Source of the DNA: Romanomermis culicivorax
Lineage: Eukaryota > Nematoda > Enoplea > Mermithida > Mermithidae
Direction of reading: 5' to 3'
Assembly: GCA_963922205.1 (NCBI GenBank)
Contig: CAWUHX010000032.1
Coordinates: forward strand, 682,001-746,000
Length of the DNA stretch: 64,000 bases
The position numbers and the translations under genes were made by a program. Shown here piece after piece: positions 37,765-48,503 of the stretch; position 1 is the first letter of the stretch; every line of letters begins with the position of its first letter. The notes under the pieces are model-generated. The model was not told the origin of the DNA. It saw only the letters and a list, made by a program, of their open reading frames with translations, and searched no databases.

Positions 37765-39239
37765 GATATGCTAGCGGCCGCGCCTGATGGAAACTATTCC
37801 CATGACCGACTCAATGCGCCGCAAAATTTTGAGATTTTGACTCAGGCCAGTATTTAGAGGGGGAAAGGGAGAAATTCCCCCCCCCCCTAATTTTTTTACA
37901 GTTAAAATCTTCAGCAATATCATTGTACTTGATCACAATTCCGACATTAAATTATATTTCGATAGTTTTGGTCAAACAAAGAATTTAGCCAATTATCCAA
38001 GCACACATTACTAACTGAAAATAAGTCGTCTTCACTGCAAAAATGATTTTCTTTTTATTCAGTAAATTCTAAAAAAAATTTGAAAACTTCCTGCCTTTAT
38101 TAAAAATCCTAGATACGGGTATGTTTTGACTTTCCAAAGTTCTAGTCTAGGCATCACCAAAAGGAATTTTTTCCCAAAAACTTTTTCCACGATGAGAACC
38201 ATGCAAAAAAAATTTTCTCGTTTACAAATTTTTTCCTCAAAAGACCTTGAGGAAAAAAGGCGGTGTACACACGGCTGCCATATGCCGACATCGGCGTACA
38301 ACCTACTGAACAGAATGACAGTATTTTACCATCACGGTATCTATTGAGAACTGTTGCTAGATGTACTTGATTGTATTATAAGAAAATTCATTCCTACCAA
38401 TATGGAGCTGGGGGCCGTTGCTGTACTTGTCCTCCGAATTCAAAGAAGGGATATAACTTTGTTAGAGAAAGTTCAGAGACGTTTTACTGAAAGCTTTCTT
38501 GGCTACCAAGTTTAAAGAGTCATTTATACTTGCCTTTTTCGACGGAACGAAATGGAACCGATCACCAACAGGTTAGAACATTCAGCCTGAAAATCCGATT
38601 TCGATCGGAAAGGATAATTGCAATTTTCTAGAAAATGACCGACGGTAACCTTCATACATGCACAGCATAGAAATTCTACTGAGGGTCAGCCAGAACAGGG
38701 AGTGGAATACAAAATTTTTTTTCTATCATGATAACGAAAAAAAGGTATTCTAACGTCTGAGCAGCATATTCTTACAACTATATTAGTCAGATATGTAGAA
38801 TAATTATCATAGAATGCACTTTTTAAAGTAATAATGTTACTCTTTTGGGATCAAGTATGCCTTGTTTAGAAAAATTGTTAGACTACAGCATCATTTCCAT
38901 TTTTATGACGACTTTCTTTTCTCTCTTGCTCATTTTTCTTCATCAATTTCTGCTGAGGACGTCAAATCTGCTGGGGGTCAGCAAGAATCTGCTGGGGGTC
39001 AATAAAAATCTGCTGGGGGTCAAACCCCCCCCCAAACCCCCCACGTGCATGTATGGCAACCTCCAACCTAACGGAACGAAAGTTTCCCTTTCGTTCGGTA
39101 ACGTTGTGTCGATTGCATTCCAATCCGTTCCGCCTGTCACATATTGCGCCATCCATGTCACATTTTACGGCATGTCATGTGTATGACATGTGGACTTGGG
39201 AGAGCTGGGGAGGTTTGGGTATCTCATCAGGTAATACCG
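37765..39239. other. Intergenic; second copy of the TCTGCTGGGGGTCA repeat
   Basis: No gene seen. 38630-39057 is the second copy of the repeat described at 34420-34910. Between it and the LTR, 39070-39098 is a short hairpin (ACGGAACGAAAG facing CTTTCGTTCGGT). Confidence 0.55.
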
Positions 39240-40614
39240 TGTTTTAGACGTCACATTGATGGTGAACCATATCAGATTGATCCTATTACAGTGAGTAATA
39301 GGCTGTGACTCCTGATGGATACTGGCATTTTCCCCAGGCTTCTCTTGGTTGGCGTTGGGGCCTAACCTGGCAATTGGTGGCTATAGGGAGGTCTATAGTT
39401 GGTTCTCTTGGGTTGTCCCTGGGGTCTTGCTGTAGGGTAATGGACAACGCTGCCAGGCTAGGTGCGACAATCCCCGAGTCCTACTCAGTGAGAGTGGGGA
39501 CAGGGTCACCCGTAAAGTGACCTAAATTATGGGACCCGATTATGAACCAGACAGCCCCTTTTAGCCCGAACCTGAGAGGTGGAGGCCCTACTTATCTGTG
39601 GAAACCTTGGGAAACCGACTTAAGAAGGATCTCCCAACAAATAACCCACAAATAACAATAATCCCCTGAGAAGACTCACCTAGTCCTGTTTCTCAAGCGA
39701 TTACGACGCAACGGGCGGCAAGTCCCTGGATGCTTTCGGTCTTCTGGCACTGGGAGCGGGGGATGCGATCCTCAAACGTCCTAGGCGGCGAGCGGCGGCG
39801 AGCGGCGGCGAGCGGGAGGGAGCGGGAGCGAGCGGGAGGCGAAACTCCAACGTTTAATTCACGAACCGGGGTGGTCGGACACCTGGCACTGATGGGCAGC
39901 GGGGTACTGTAGACGTTCGGCGGCGGACGCAGTGAACACGAGCAAATTTATGCAAATTTATTGATAGTAAGGCGGCGGACGCACAGGTATATAATAAAAT
40001 TATGCAAATTTGACGAGGAGGCGGCGGACGCGGAGTGACAACTGGACGAAAGCTTGGTGAACCCAAGAATGAGCGAAAAACTAAAGAAACATGTCCTTTT
40101 AAGGACATGTTTGGCTACAGCTGCAGCTTGGGCGGAGTTTCTCGGCGCTCAAGCTAACTTCTGCAGCTAGACGCGATGCAGAAGATGCCTATGAGCACAT
40201 AGACATTTTTCATTCACATGCGTTTAGCACTGAGGCCGGCAGCAGTGCCTATGCTAAGCATATGAACGTCTTTAGCTAAAACTTCTTAGCTAGTCGTTTT
40301 GCGTAACAAAAACGACGCTAATTTTTGATGATAAGAGGTGCGTGTGCGCACCAAAAATAGCCATGTGCTCGTGGAACACGACTGGCGGAAGTTTTTAGCT
40401 AAAGGGCCTACTGTAGCCCGCGTTTGTAAAGAAATAAAAATACAACAAAACGAAACATAGAAATGCATGAAAAAATATAAAAACGAACGTAAACTGCATG
40501 TGTAAAAATGAAATAAACAAAAGCGTGATCGGGTAATAAACAAAACATGAAAAATAACAAAATGTCGGCATGATCGGAATCACGTGACGTTGGAGAATTG
40601 AGCGGCACGTGACA
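39240..40614 (-). repeat. 3' LTR of copy 2
   Basis: The right edge CACGTGACA at 40614 is the same as in copy 1 LTRs. The left edge is placed at TGTTTTAGACGTCACATTG by alignment with copy 1 (both share GTCACATTGATGG), giving 1375 bases, close to 1377 and 1384 in copy 1. It contains a GC-rich microsatellite of GGCGAGCGGC units at about 39783-39838 and an AATAAA hexamer on the minus strand at 39957-39962. The left edge is uncertain by several bases. Confidence 0.75.
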
Positions 40615-41134
40615 CGGCGGTCCTTCGAAAAAGGGCGTCCTCGTCCTTGCAGTGGTCAGTAGTGAGGTTTTGTGCGGCGTGTCCGTGGTCGTAGGTCATT
40701 CCAAGGTGTGACGGCGAGAGTGGTCGAATAGGTCCGTTGGGTTGTCGGTGGATGAGGCCTTCTTTGATCGTAATTCGTTCGGTGGTATGGTGACCGGAGG
40801 TTGTTGATGCGTGGAGTAGCCGACATTGAATATCCTGTGCGAAGGTCTGGAACACAGAAAAGAAAAAATTTTCAGGGCAAGATGTAGGCTATCGCAGAGG
40901 ATGCGCCCAGTGAGGTACAGATTGTCGGGCTATCGCAGAGGATGCACCCTGAGAGGTGTAGGCTATCGCGTGAGGATGCGCCTAAGGCGTGACGCTTAGG
41001 TTGCTGAACGCTCTCTTCTATCCGCTAAGATCCAGCATGGACAAGAGTGGATACTTCGTGAGGGGCACGGCGGTCCTTCGAAAAAAGGACGTCCTCGTCC
41101 GTAAGCGGGGACAATGAAGAGAGTGCATCCTGAG
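40615..41134 (-). other. 3' untranslated region of copy 2
   Basis: Non-coding sequence between integrase and LTR. It holds three imperfect tandem copies of GGCTATCGC(A)GAGGATGCGCC near 40888, 40928 and 40961; copy 1 has one copy near 6279. A block CGGTCCTTCGAAAAA(A)GG occurs twice, next to the LTR and near 41070. No clean polypurine tract is visible. Confidence 0.6.
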
Positions 41135-42160
41135 TTAGGGGTCGGGGACCTCTGCATCAAGATGTGGGTCAATCAGATTCGGTGTGAAGTCCCGGCTTAT
41201 TGAGGGATACAATAAGGGTGCCGAATCTGTTGCCTGTGAAGTGGGAGGTGTATCCTCTGCTTCACTCGGTTGTTCAGGGGACACGTAAAGTCGAAGCTGG
41301 TTGACATGTACAGTGTCTTCCTGATCCATCTCGAGACGAAGTGTGACATTGGGATATGCCACATTTGTTACAAGGTAGGGTCCATCGTAGATGGGCAGCA
41401 ATTTAGGAGTGAGTCCACGTTTGCTGGAGGTGCGCAGTTTGAGCACCCGATCCCCTACTTTGTACGAGACATCATGTGCCCTCCGGTCGTACGACCGTGC
41501 ATAGGCTTCCTGTGCTTTCTCAATCCGACTCTGGATTAAGGTTAACGCATTCGTGAAATGACGTTTGACCTCCATATCATATGAGGAAACATTAATGATA
41601 TGGGCCGGAGGGTTGAATGAGAGCGCGGCGTCAACAGGGAGCATGGGTGTGCGACCGTACATGAGTTCAAAGGGCGAGTACCCTGTTGACTCGTTCATGC
41701 TGATGTTGACGGCAAACACAGCGTATGGTAGGTGTTCATCCCAATCAGTATGTCCTTGATGAACATACATACGTAGCCGTGTGGCTAGCGTCTGATTAGC
41801 TCTTTCCACTTCGCCGTTGGTCATCGGGTGATAGGCGGTAGAGTGGATTTTCTTCGTTGCGCAGATCGCAGTGATTTCAGTCATCAGTTTTGATGTGAAA
41901 TCAGTGCCACGATCTGACTGAAGAATCTGCGGTGCCCCGTGCCGGCAGACAATTTGCGTTACAAACAGTCGGGCTATGGTGTTCGCAGTGATGTCCGGAG
42001 TAGCAAAAGCCTCGACCCATTTCGTAAAGTAGTCGATAAAAACTACGATGAAACGGTTGCCAGCTTCGCTAGTGGTCATTGGTCCCATGCAGTCGACACC
42101 TACCCGGTGAAACGGTCCCGTGATGGTGATAGGTTTCAGGGTCGCAGTGGTTTTCTGTCA
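41135..42160 (-). pseudogene. Integrase core and C-terminus of copy 2, downstream of an internal TGA
   Basis: Same reading frame as the long envelope-pol frame and separated from it only by the TGA at 42158-42160; copy 1 has an Arg codon there. The core shows the catalytic triad: Asp in VDCMG, Asp in SDRGTDF, Glu in EVERANQT. It is followed by a GPY/F module (YDGPYLV...VHVNQLR) typical of Ty3/gypsy integrases, and a ~50-residue acidic tail. It would integrate element cDNA in the nucleus. As it stands this copy could make integrase only by stop-codon readthrough or from another source. Confidence 0.9.
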
Positions 42161-45100
42161 AGCGGGCTTATTCCGTTGGCAAAGATCACACCGCTGACAG
42201 AAGGACTTGACATCCCGACTGAGGGAGGGCCAGTGGTATCTGCGAGCAATGAGCCGCGCAGTACGTTTAGCACCGAAATGTCCAGCTAAGATGTCATCGT
42301 GATGAGCCCGGATAATGGTAGTAACCATGGATCTGGGTATGACGATCTTATTGGACTCGCCTGTCCATTTCTGAAGGACGTTGTCCAACAGATGGTAGCC
42401 TCGCACATCATTCTGGTCGCCCAGAGGCTTAAGAGAGCGAATGATGTCGGCTAATTCCGGATCCTCCAGCTGAGCAGCGAAAAGGTCGGGGTGCTGCGCA
42501 CCGACGGATATCTCGGCATAAGACTCTGATCGTACCGGGCGCTCCGCGCCAACAGTGATCGGTGCTGAATTACTTGAACGCGCCAGGTGCTGCACACCAT
42601 CGGTCAAGGTTCTTGATCTCGCCAGGTGCTGCGCACCATCGGTGATCATCATAACGTGCCCCTCAGGTCTGTAGAGGGGAGTATCATCAATACTCTGACC
42701 GGTGAGGGAGTTAGGATCCGGCAGGCGTGATAATGCGTCAGCATTACCATTAGACTGACCTTTTCGCGGCCGAATTGTCAGTTTGAATTCGGCGAGCGCG
42801 AGTCCCCACCGGGCGATCCGAGCAGAGGGGTTAGGCTTCTCCAATACTGCTTTGACCGCGGTATGGTCAGTCTGAACGACCACCTCGTGCTGGAAGAGGT
42901 ATGGTCGAAAGTGCTTGACGAAATGGACAACAGCGAGAGTCTCCAGTTCTGTAATGGAGTAGTTTTTCTCGGCCGCTGTTAACCCTCGGCTGGCGTACGC
43001 GACAGGATGGTCGTATCCATTTTCGTCTAACTGGCTAAGAACCGCTCCTATCCCCAAAATACTCGCATCAGTTTGAAGGATAAAGGATTTCGAAAAGTCC
43101 GGATGGCGCAGGATAGGAGGGTTGGTCAGCAGGCGGCGGAGTTCATCGAACGCCTCCTGCTGAGGTTTTGACCACTGGAAAGTAGTTTCCTTCCGTAAGA
43201 GCTTGGTGAGTGGCTCGCTGAGCCGGGCACAACCAGGGATGAAACGCCTGTAGTAAGACACGAGGCCTAGGAAGGACTTGATGTCTTTGGCGTTTTGTGG
43301 AATGGGTAGGTTTTGGACGGCGGCCAGCTTGGCTTGGTCAGGTTCTAGGCCGCTCTGTGAGATGCGATAGCCTAGGTACTCTACCTCTGAGTGCGAAAAT
43401 TTGCACTTGCTCAGTCTGAGCTTCATTCCACCCCGGCGAAGACGGGCGAACACGTCTGCCAGGCGCTCAAGCATTTGGGTGTGAGAGTTCCCGAACACCA
43501 AAATGTCGTCGAGATAAGTCAGAACCGTGCGCCATTGGATTCCAGTAAGGAGGAGGTCCATAAGGCGTTGAAATGTCCCTGGCGCGTTGCATAAACCGAA
43601 AGGCAAATAATTGAATTCATAAAGTCCAATAGGCGTATTAAAAGCCGTCTTTTCCTTATCGGCCTCGGCAATCGGGATTGACCAATAAGCGTTAGCCTGG
43701 TCAAGGGTAGTGAAATACTTCATACCCTTGAGTGTGTCGAGGATGTCATCTATCCGCGGGAGAGGGTAGACATCCTTTTTCGTGACCTCGTTAAGACCAC
43801 GAAAGTCAACACACATACGGTGAGAACCGTTTTTCTTGCGCACCAAGACAGTATTAGTAGCCCACGGAGACGTGCTGGGCCGAATAATACCTTTTTCCTG
43901 GAGCGCCTTGACCTCCTGCATGATGAGATCCTTTTCCTTAGGTGAGGACCGGTAAGGAAAACGGCGGACTGGGCGGGCATCACCCGTGCTGATTTCGTGC
44001 TGGACGAGATCAGTGGAACCTGTGTCCTTTTCATCAAGAGCATAAAGGTCGGTGTATGCAACCAGTAGATCGAGTAAGGCTGCCCGGTCCCGAGGGGAGA
44101 TGTCCGGTGAGATCACAGCATTGGCGTCGACCCACTGACGATCGAGGACGGTGTCTGAGTCGACCGGTGATTCCCGTGAGGGCTCACTATGCATTTGCAC
44201 ATGACCGATGGTCGTGTGCGGGTAGAGAACCACGGAATGAGTACTCGGGTTGACTACCTGAAGCGGTATGTGACCGTTGGTCACGGTACTGACGCTTCCT
44301 GCAAAATATACGTGTCGTTGAGACCCGGTGAGGTTCTTCGGAAAGAAGGCCACCTCAGGAACGTTCGTATAGATTGGTGGGACAGGTACAGTGAATCGTG
44401 TCATGGAGCGAGGCTCTAGAATCACCAAGTCCTTCAGGGGCAAAGCGCCGCGGGCAGAAGGTGGGCTGTGGATGAGACCGTCACAGGGGATTCTACTTTC
44501 TTTGAACTGGAGGAAAGATTTCTCCCAGTTCAAACTGACACAATTGAACCGGCCGAGGAAATTGGTTCCGAGGACCAGTTCAGCTGAACAGTTCTCCTGT
44601 ATTTGGACCTGAATCCGTTCGGAGACATCAGCCACTGTAACTGTTATGTAGGCTGCTCCTAGCAGTGGGATCGGGGACCCATTGGCTGCGATAGGGCGTG
44701 CCCTGGTTGGTGATAGTGACAAGTTGGGCAGCTGGGCCGCTAACTTGTGGTCCAAGAGTGAGAAAACAGCTCCTGTGTCGACCAGTGCCTTCGCTTCTAC
44801 CCAGTTGTTGAGGAGAACTTTGATATGGGGTGTCCGAATATCATTTGGGTAAAAAGCCGTGACCACATGACCGGAATCAGGTGTGGTGGCACCACTAACA
44901 TGTTTGGTCTTACCGGACCGCTTTGGAATCGGCAGTCCCGTACGACGTAGGAGGCCTACTAGAGCGTATCCGACGGAGGGTTCCGGGTCATTCAGAAGGG
45001 TGGACTCATCCTGTACCGTTAGTATGTGGTCTGAGTGATCCTTCGGACTCTGAGTAGCTCCTAGTGATTCAACCTCGGTGTCAGATAGCGGAGGCGCGTT

Positions 45101-47896
45101 TGGCACGGGTGATGTCGGAGCATCTGAATCACTTGGCTCACGGTATCGGCCTTTCTCTAGCGTAACTGGAGAGGTTCCAGGCGGAGGTCGAGGGCAACCT
45201 GACCCGTGCAAGGTCGACAGATGACGACTTGCCCGTCTAGAAGAGGCCCGGGATCCCCTAGTCGACCCATGTGATGAGGCAACTGAGGAGGCCCGTGAGT
45301 GTGGCCGAGAGATGGACGAAGCCCTGGACCGCGATCGTGATCCCGACCTGTGTGAGTTTCGCGAGAGAGCACGGGTGTTCTCCCACCAGGGGTCGATCTG
45401 GTCAATCTCCGGCGTGGTCAGCAGGAGGGGTAATTCTACCGCGTCTAGCCGACAAACATTACGTTGATAGTCAAACATAATGTTCTTGAACTGTTCTAAG
45501 AAGTCCAGTCCGAGTATGAGGTCAACAGGTGCCCAGAAGGGAGACGTAGTCTTGCACACATGGAGATGTACATCGATCCGTGTGTTCGGCTGGCGGTTTC
45601 CGGGCAACATGATTTCATATGGTCCCGAAAGGATGGTATGAACGGCTTTACCATTGATGCTCATCAATGGGTTAAAGTCGTGATGTTGCTGGAACGCCAT
45701 GACCGCCTTCGGACTTTCTTTAGCCAAGGCCTTATGAAGGCGTTGGCTAATGATAGTGCGTGGGCAACCCGTGTCAAGGAAAGCGGGAGTTTCCTTGGTA
45801 TCCAGCAGCACGACAAAGCACGGTGTGATTCGGTCAAGCTGGGAGGGTACATCGTTTTGCACGTAGTGAAAACCGATCCAGCGTTGGACTTTGCGGTAAA
45901 GACCCAACGGGGAGAAACGGCTAGCAAACCTGACCTGTTTGCTCCGCAGACGGTAGCTGAGATAATAAGATACACCAAGATAGGCAAGGTATCCGGCACC
46001 GATCAGCACTGTCAGGGTAATTAGGATGTTAAAGATCAACTGGACCGGCCCGCTCAGGACAGCGTGCAAGCCCTGGGCGAGGGTGTGCTCTTGACCCGTA
46101 ATAACATGGTTTGCTGCCAAACCGACACCTTCCAGAGAGGCCTTGATGTCGGTTCCTACCCCTGCAAAGGCCTGGTAGATGGCGTCTGGTTGCAGGGATA
46201 GACCAGCGGTAAAGTTTACCAGCCGGTTGAGTACCGCTTCAATTTGCTCAGTCTTGTAAACGTACTGTTTAAAGAAGGCAAAGTTTGAAGGGGTCATCGC
46301 CAACTGGTCATGGAAGAGTGCCGGTGCCTCAAAGTGAGTGATGTTGAAGCGCTGCTTCCAGAAGAGTTCCAGTGGGATGTGGCTCACATGGACCGCGCCA
46401 GACTCAGTAAACCAGCCCGAGCGATTTCGGAAAATCCCCGTAAAGTGGTGATGACACGGCACAATTGGGCTAGATTTAATGAGATCCGGACCACCGGGGG
46501 TGGCGAAGTAAATGGTGCCGCCAACCTGTACAGGTAAGTACTTGTAGCAAACGTTCCCCACCCGGTACGAATGGTAAACGTAGGTGGCGTTGACCTTCTG
46601 ACACGGCCATATTGTCAGCGCATCGCCTGTGAATTCCGCCGTCAGGTCATTCCTCTGGAGGAATGCCCGGGCACCCAGGGTAGGGTCGAAGCGAAGCAAC
46701 TGCCAAGTCAGATCAAGATAGCGTTGAGCGTGAGAGCAAAGCTCAAGCCACGTGAACCGGAAACCGTTAATTTCCGACTCCTTGATCTGCTGAGCCAGAT
46801 AGTTCAGCTTGGCATTGACAGGATCGGGACGGCTGTCCGTTGCCACTCTGAACATGTTTTGGGTCAAATTGTATCTCCCGTGGATGCGAAGGAGAAGACC
46901 CTGATCCGTCCGGACTGTGGTGGAACGTAGTTCGGGGCACAGTTGGAAGACACGGGAGTTTCCCGGGATCTTGAGGGCAACCTGTAGATCATCGATGATG
47001 ACGTGGTTCCCTGACATGGACGCAGTGTAATTTCCCTTGGGGTGATAATGACACCGCGCCGTGAAGTTTTGTGCAGGCCAGACAATGACCCCGTCTAGAG
47101 TAGTGCACTGGCCTGCAGTGGGACTGCATCCACCTACATCGCCTAAGGTGCTTAGGGCCGTAGTGCCGTCCCACGAAGCGACTTGTCCCTCCTCGATGAA
47201 GAGGTTAGTCACTGTCTTGCAGACGTCGCTGCAGCACCATTCGTACATCACTTCCAATGTTTGGTTGGTGCTATAAAAGCCAGGGCGAATGCCGACAAGT
47301 TTTTGTGAACCAAACATTTTAGTGCGATGTGCTAGCGTGCATGCCGCAGGCGCTAAGTGCTGAGTGGTGATGACGTCTGCAGTGATGCCCCTAGAGCCGA
47401 AGAAACCAGTGTTGGTGCAGACTTTGCGGGAGCGCAATGTGCATTTCCACGCTGTGGTTGTAATCGGGTCTGAGCTAGGGACATACACCGTAACATTCAT
47501 GCGCCGCGGGCTCCATGAAGATTGCGGTGGTTTACACTCTACACGCTGGGGTAACTCAAGTGGATGTCCGCTTCTTGAGAGACCGCAAACTTGATACTGA
47601 GCCGCCGGTGCTGACAAACTCACCCCTAGAAACAGTGATGTTACCAAGGTCAATTTTATTGTCAAAAACAACTGTACAAACGTAATTTGTAAGTGTTCAC
47701 TCAATTTCACAAATCTGGCCTGAGGGGCAGTGTCAGATTTCTTCTTCGTCGCTGTCGGACGAGATTGGTTCCTGGTCGGGGAAATCGAGGACCAATTCAC
47801 CGCTGGGGAGGATTTCCCGAAGGGTACCGACTTTCGGCGACCGTGGGTTGACTGCCGTTGGGAACGGTGATGTTTCGACAATGCTGACATCCTCAT
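42161..47896 (-). CDS. Envelope-like glycoprotein fused to two retropepsins, reverse transcriptase, RNase H and integrase zinc module
   Basis: One uninterrupted frame of 1912 codons. Residues 1-74 are basic and overlap the preceding frame. About 75-97 is a hydrophobic signal-like segment ending LGVSLSAPA. Residues ~100-615 form a Cys-rich ectodomain with about nine N-glycosylation sites (for example NVT, NQT, NFT, NYT, NAT, NRS). A single transmembrane helix lies at ~620-648. Retropepsin 1 has DTG at 708 and ILGLDFL later; an Arg/Ser-rich linker is at ~845-900; retropepsin 2 has DTG at 1040 and LGTNFLGRF. Reverse transcriptase has YLDD at 1461-1464, and RNase H has its first Asp at 1610 (FILQTDAS). 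Then come [14 protein letters not shown] repeats and the H2C2 integrase module (GHFGAKRT...CQRCDLC). The predicted topology puts the envelope part in the lumen and all enzymes in the cytosol. I know of no element with this order. The start codon is uncertain, and splicing or frameshifting may be used. Confidence 0.88.
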
Positions 47897-48503
47897 TAAC
47901 TGGACGTAAGGTCTCGTCGACGGCCATGGGTTCGACGACGGGCGACTTGGTCGCGGCGGTCAGAGATGTCGTTTGGGCTGGTGCCGGCGATTTGATCTGG
48001 GCTGTTGCCGGCGGTGTAGGATCATTTGCGGGTTCCTTGGCCGGGGGCGAGGAAGCAGTAATGTCCATTTTAGTTGGCGATGTCGCGGCAACAGGTGGTG
48101 CTGCTGCCGGTGATGTAGCGGCGGCAGCAGGCAGGAGGATCCGACTAGCCTGTTCGACTGCTCGGCGGACGGCATCGACTGAAGGCGAGGATGGCTCCCC
48201 GTCCAATAAGAACTTCTCGACGGGCGAGATGGTGATAGTCCCATTGGCAATGAACTCGAGTGCCCGGCGGGCGACGTCGGGTCGTAATAGGCGCATCGAG
48301 ACGGGTGCTGCAAGCACGACGTCGGCGGCCGTGAGCGCTTCGACATTTGATGGCTCGTTGAGGAGAGTCCACGGCAAATGCGGGTATTTCTTGGCCAGGT
48401 TGACTGACCAGATGGCCAACATCACGTCTTGGACGGGCGATGGCGCTGTGAACAAGAAATCAATAGAGTCGTGGACTGGGAGAGATTCCTGGTTCCTACT
48501 CTA
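47733..48503 (-). CDS. Unknown 240-codon frame between gag and envelope
   Basis: An open frame overlapping the end of gag (by about 80 bases) and the start of the envelope-pol frame (by about 160 bases). It opens after a TAG at about 48506; the first Leu/Met-type start is near 48455. Relative to gag it lies one base back (a -1 shift); the long frame lies one base forward of it, i.e. back in the gag frame. The first ~85 residues look globular (for example [32 protein letters not shown]); the rest is Pro/Ala/Thr/Ser-rich with an acidic end [10 protein letters not shown] do not recognise it. It could be a gag extension reached by frameshifting, or an accessory protein. No convincing slippery heptamer was found. 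Confidence 0.6.
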
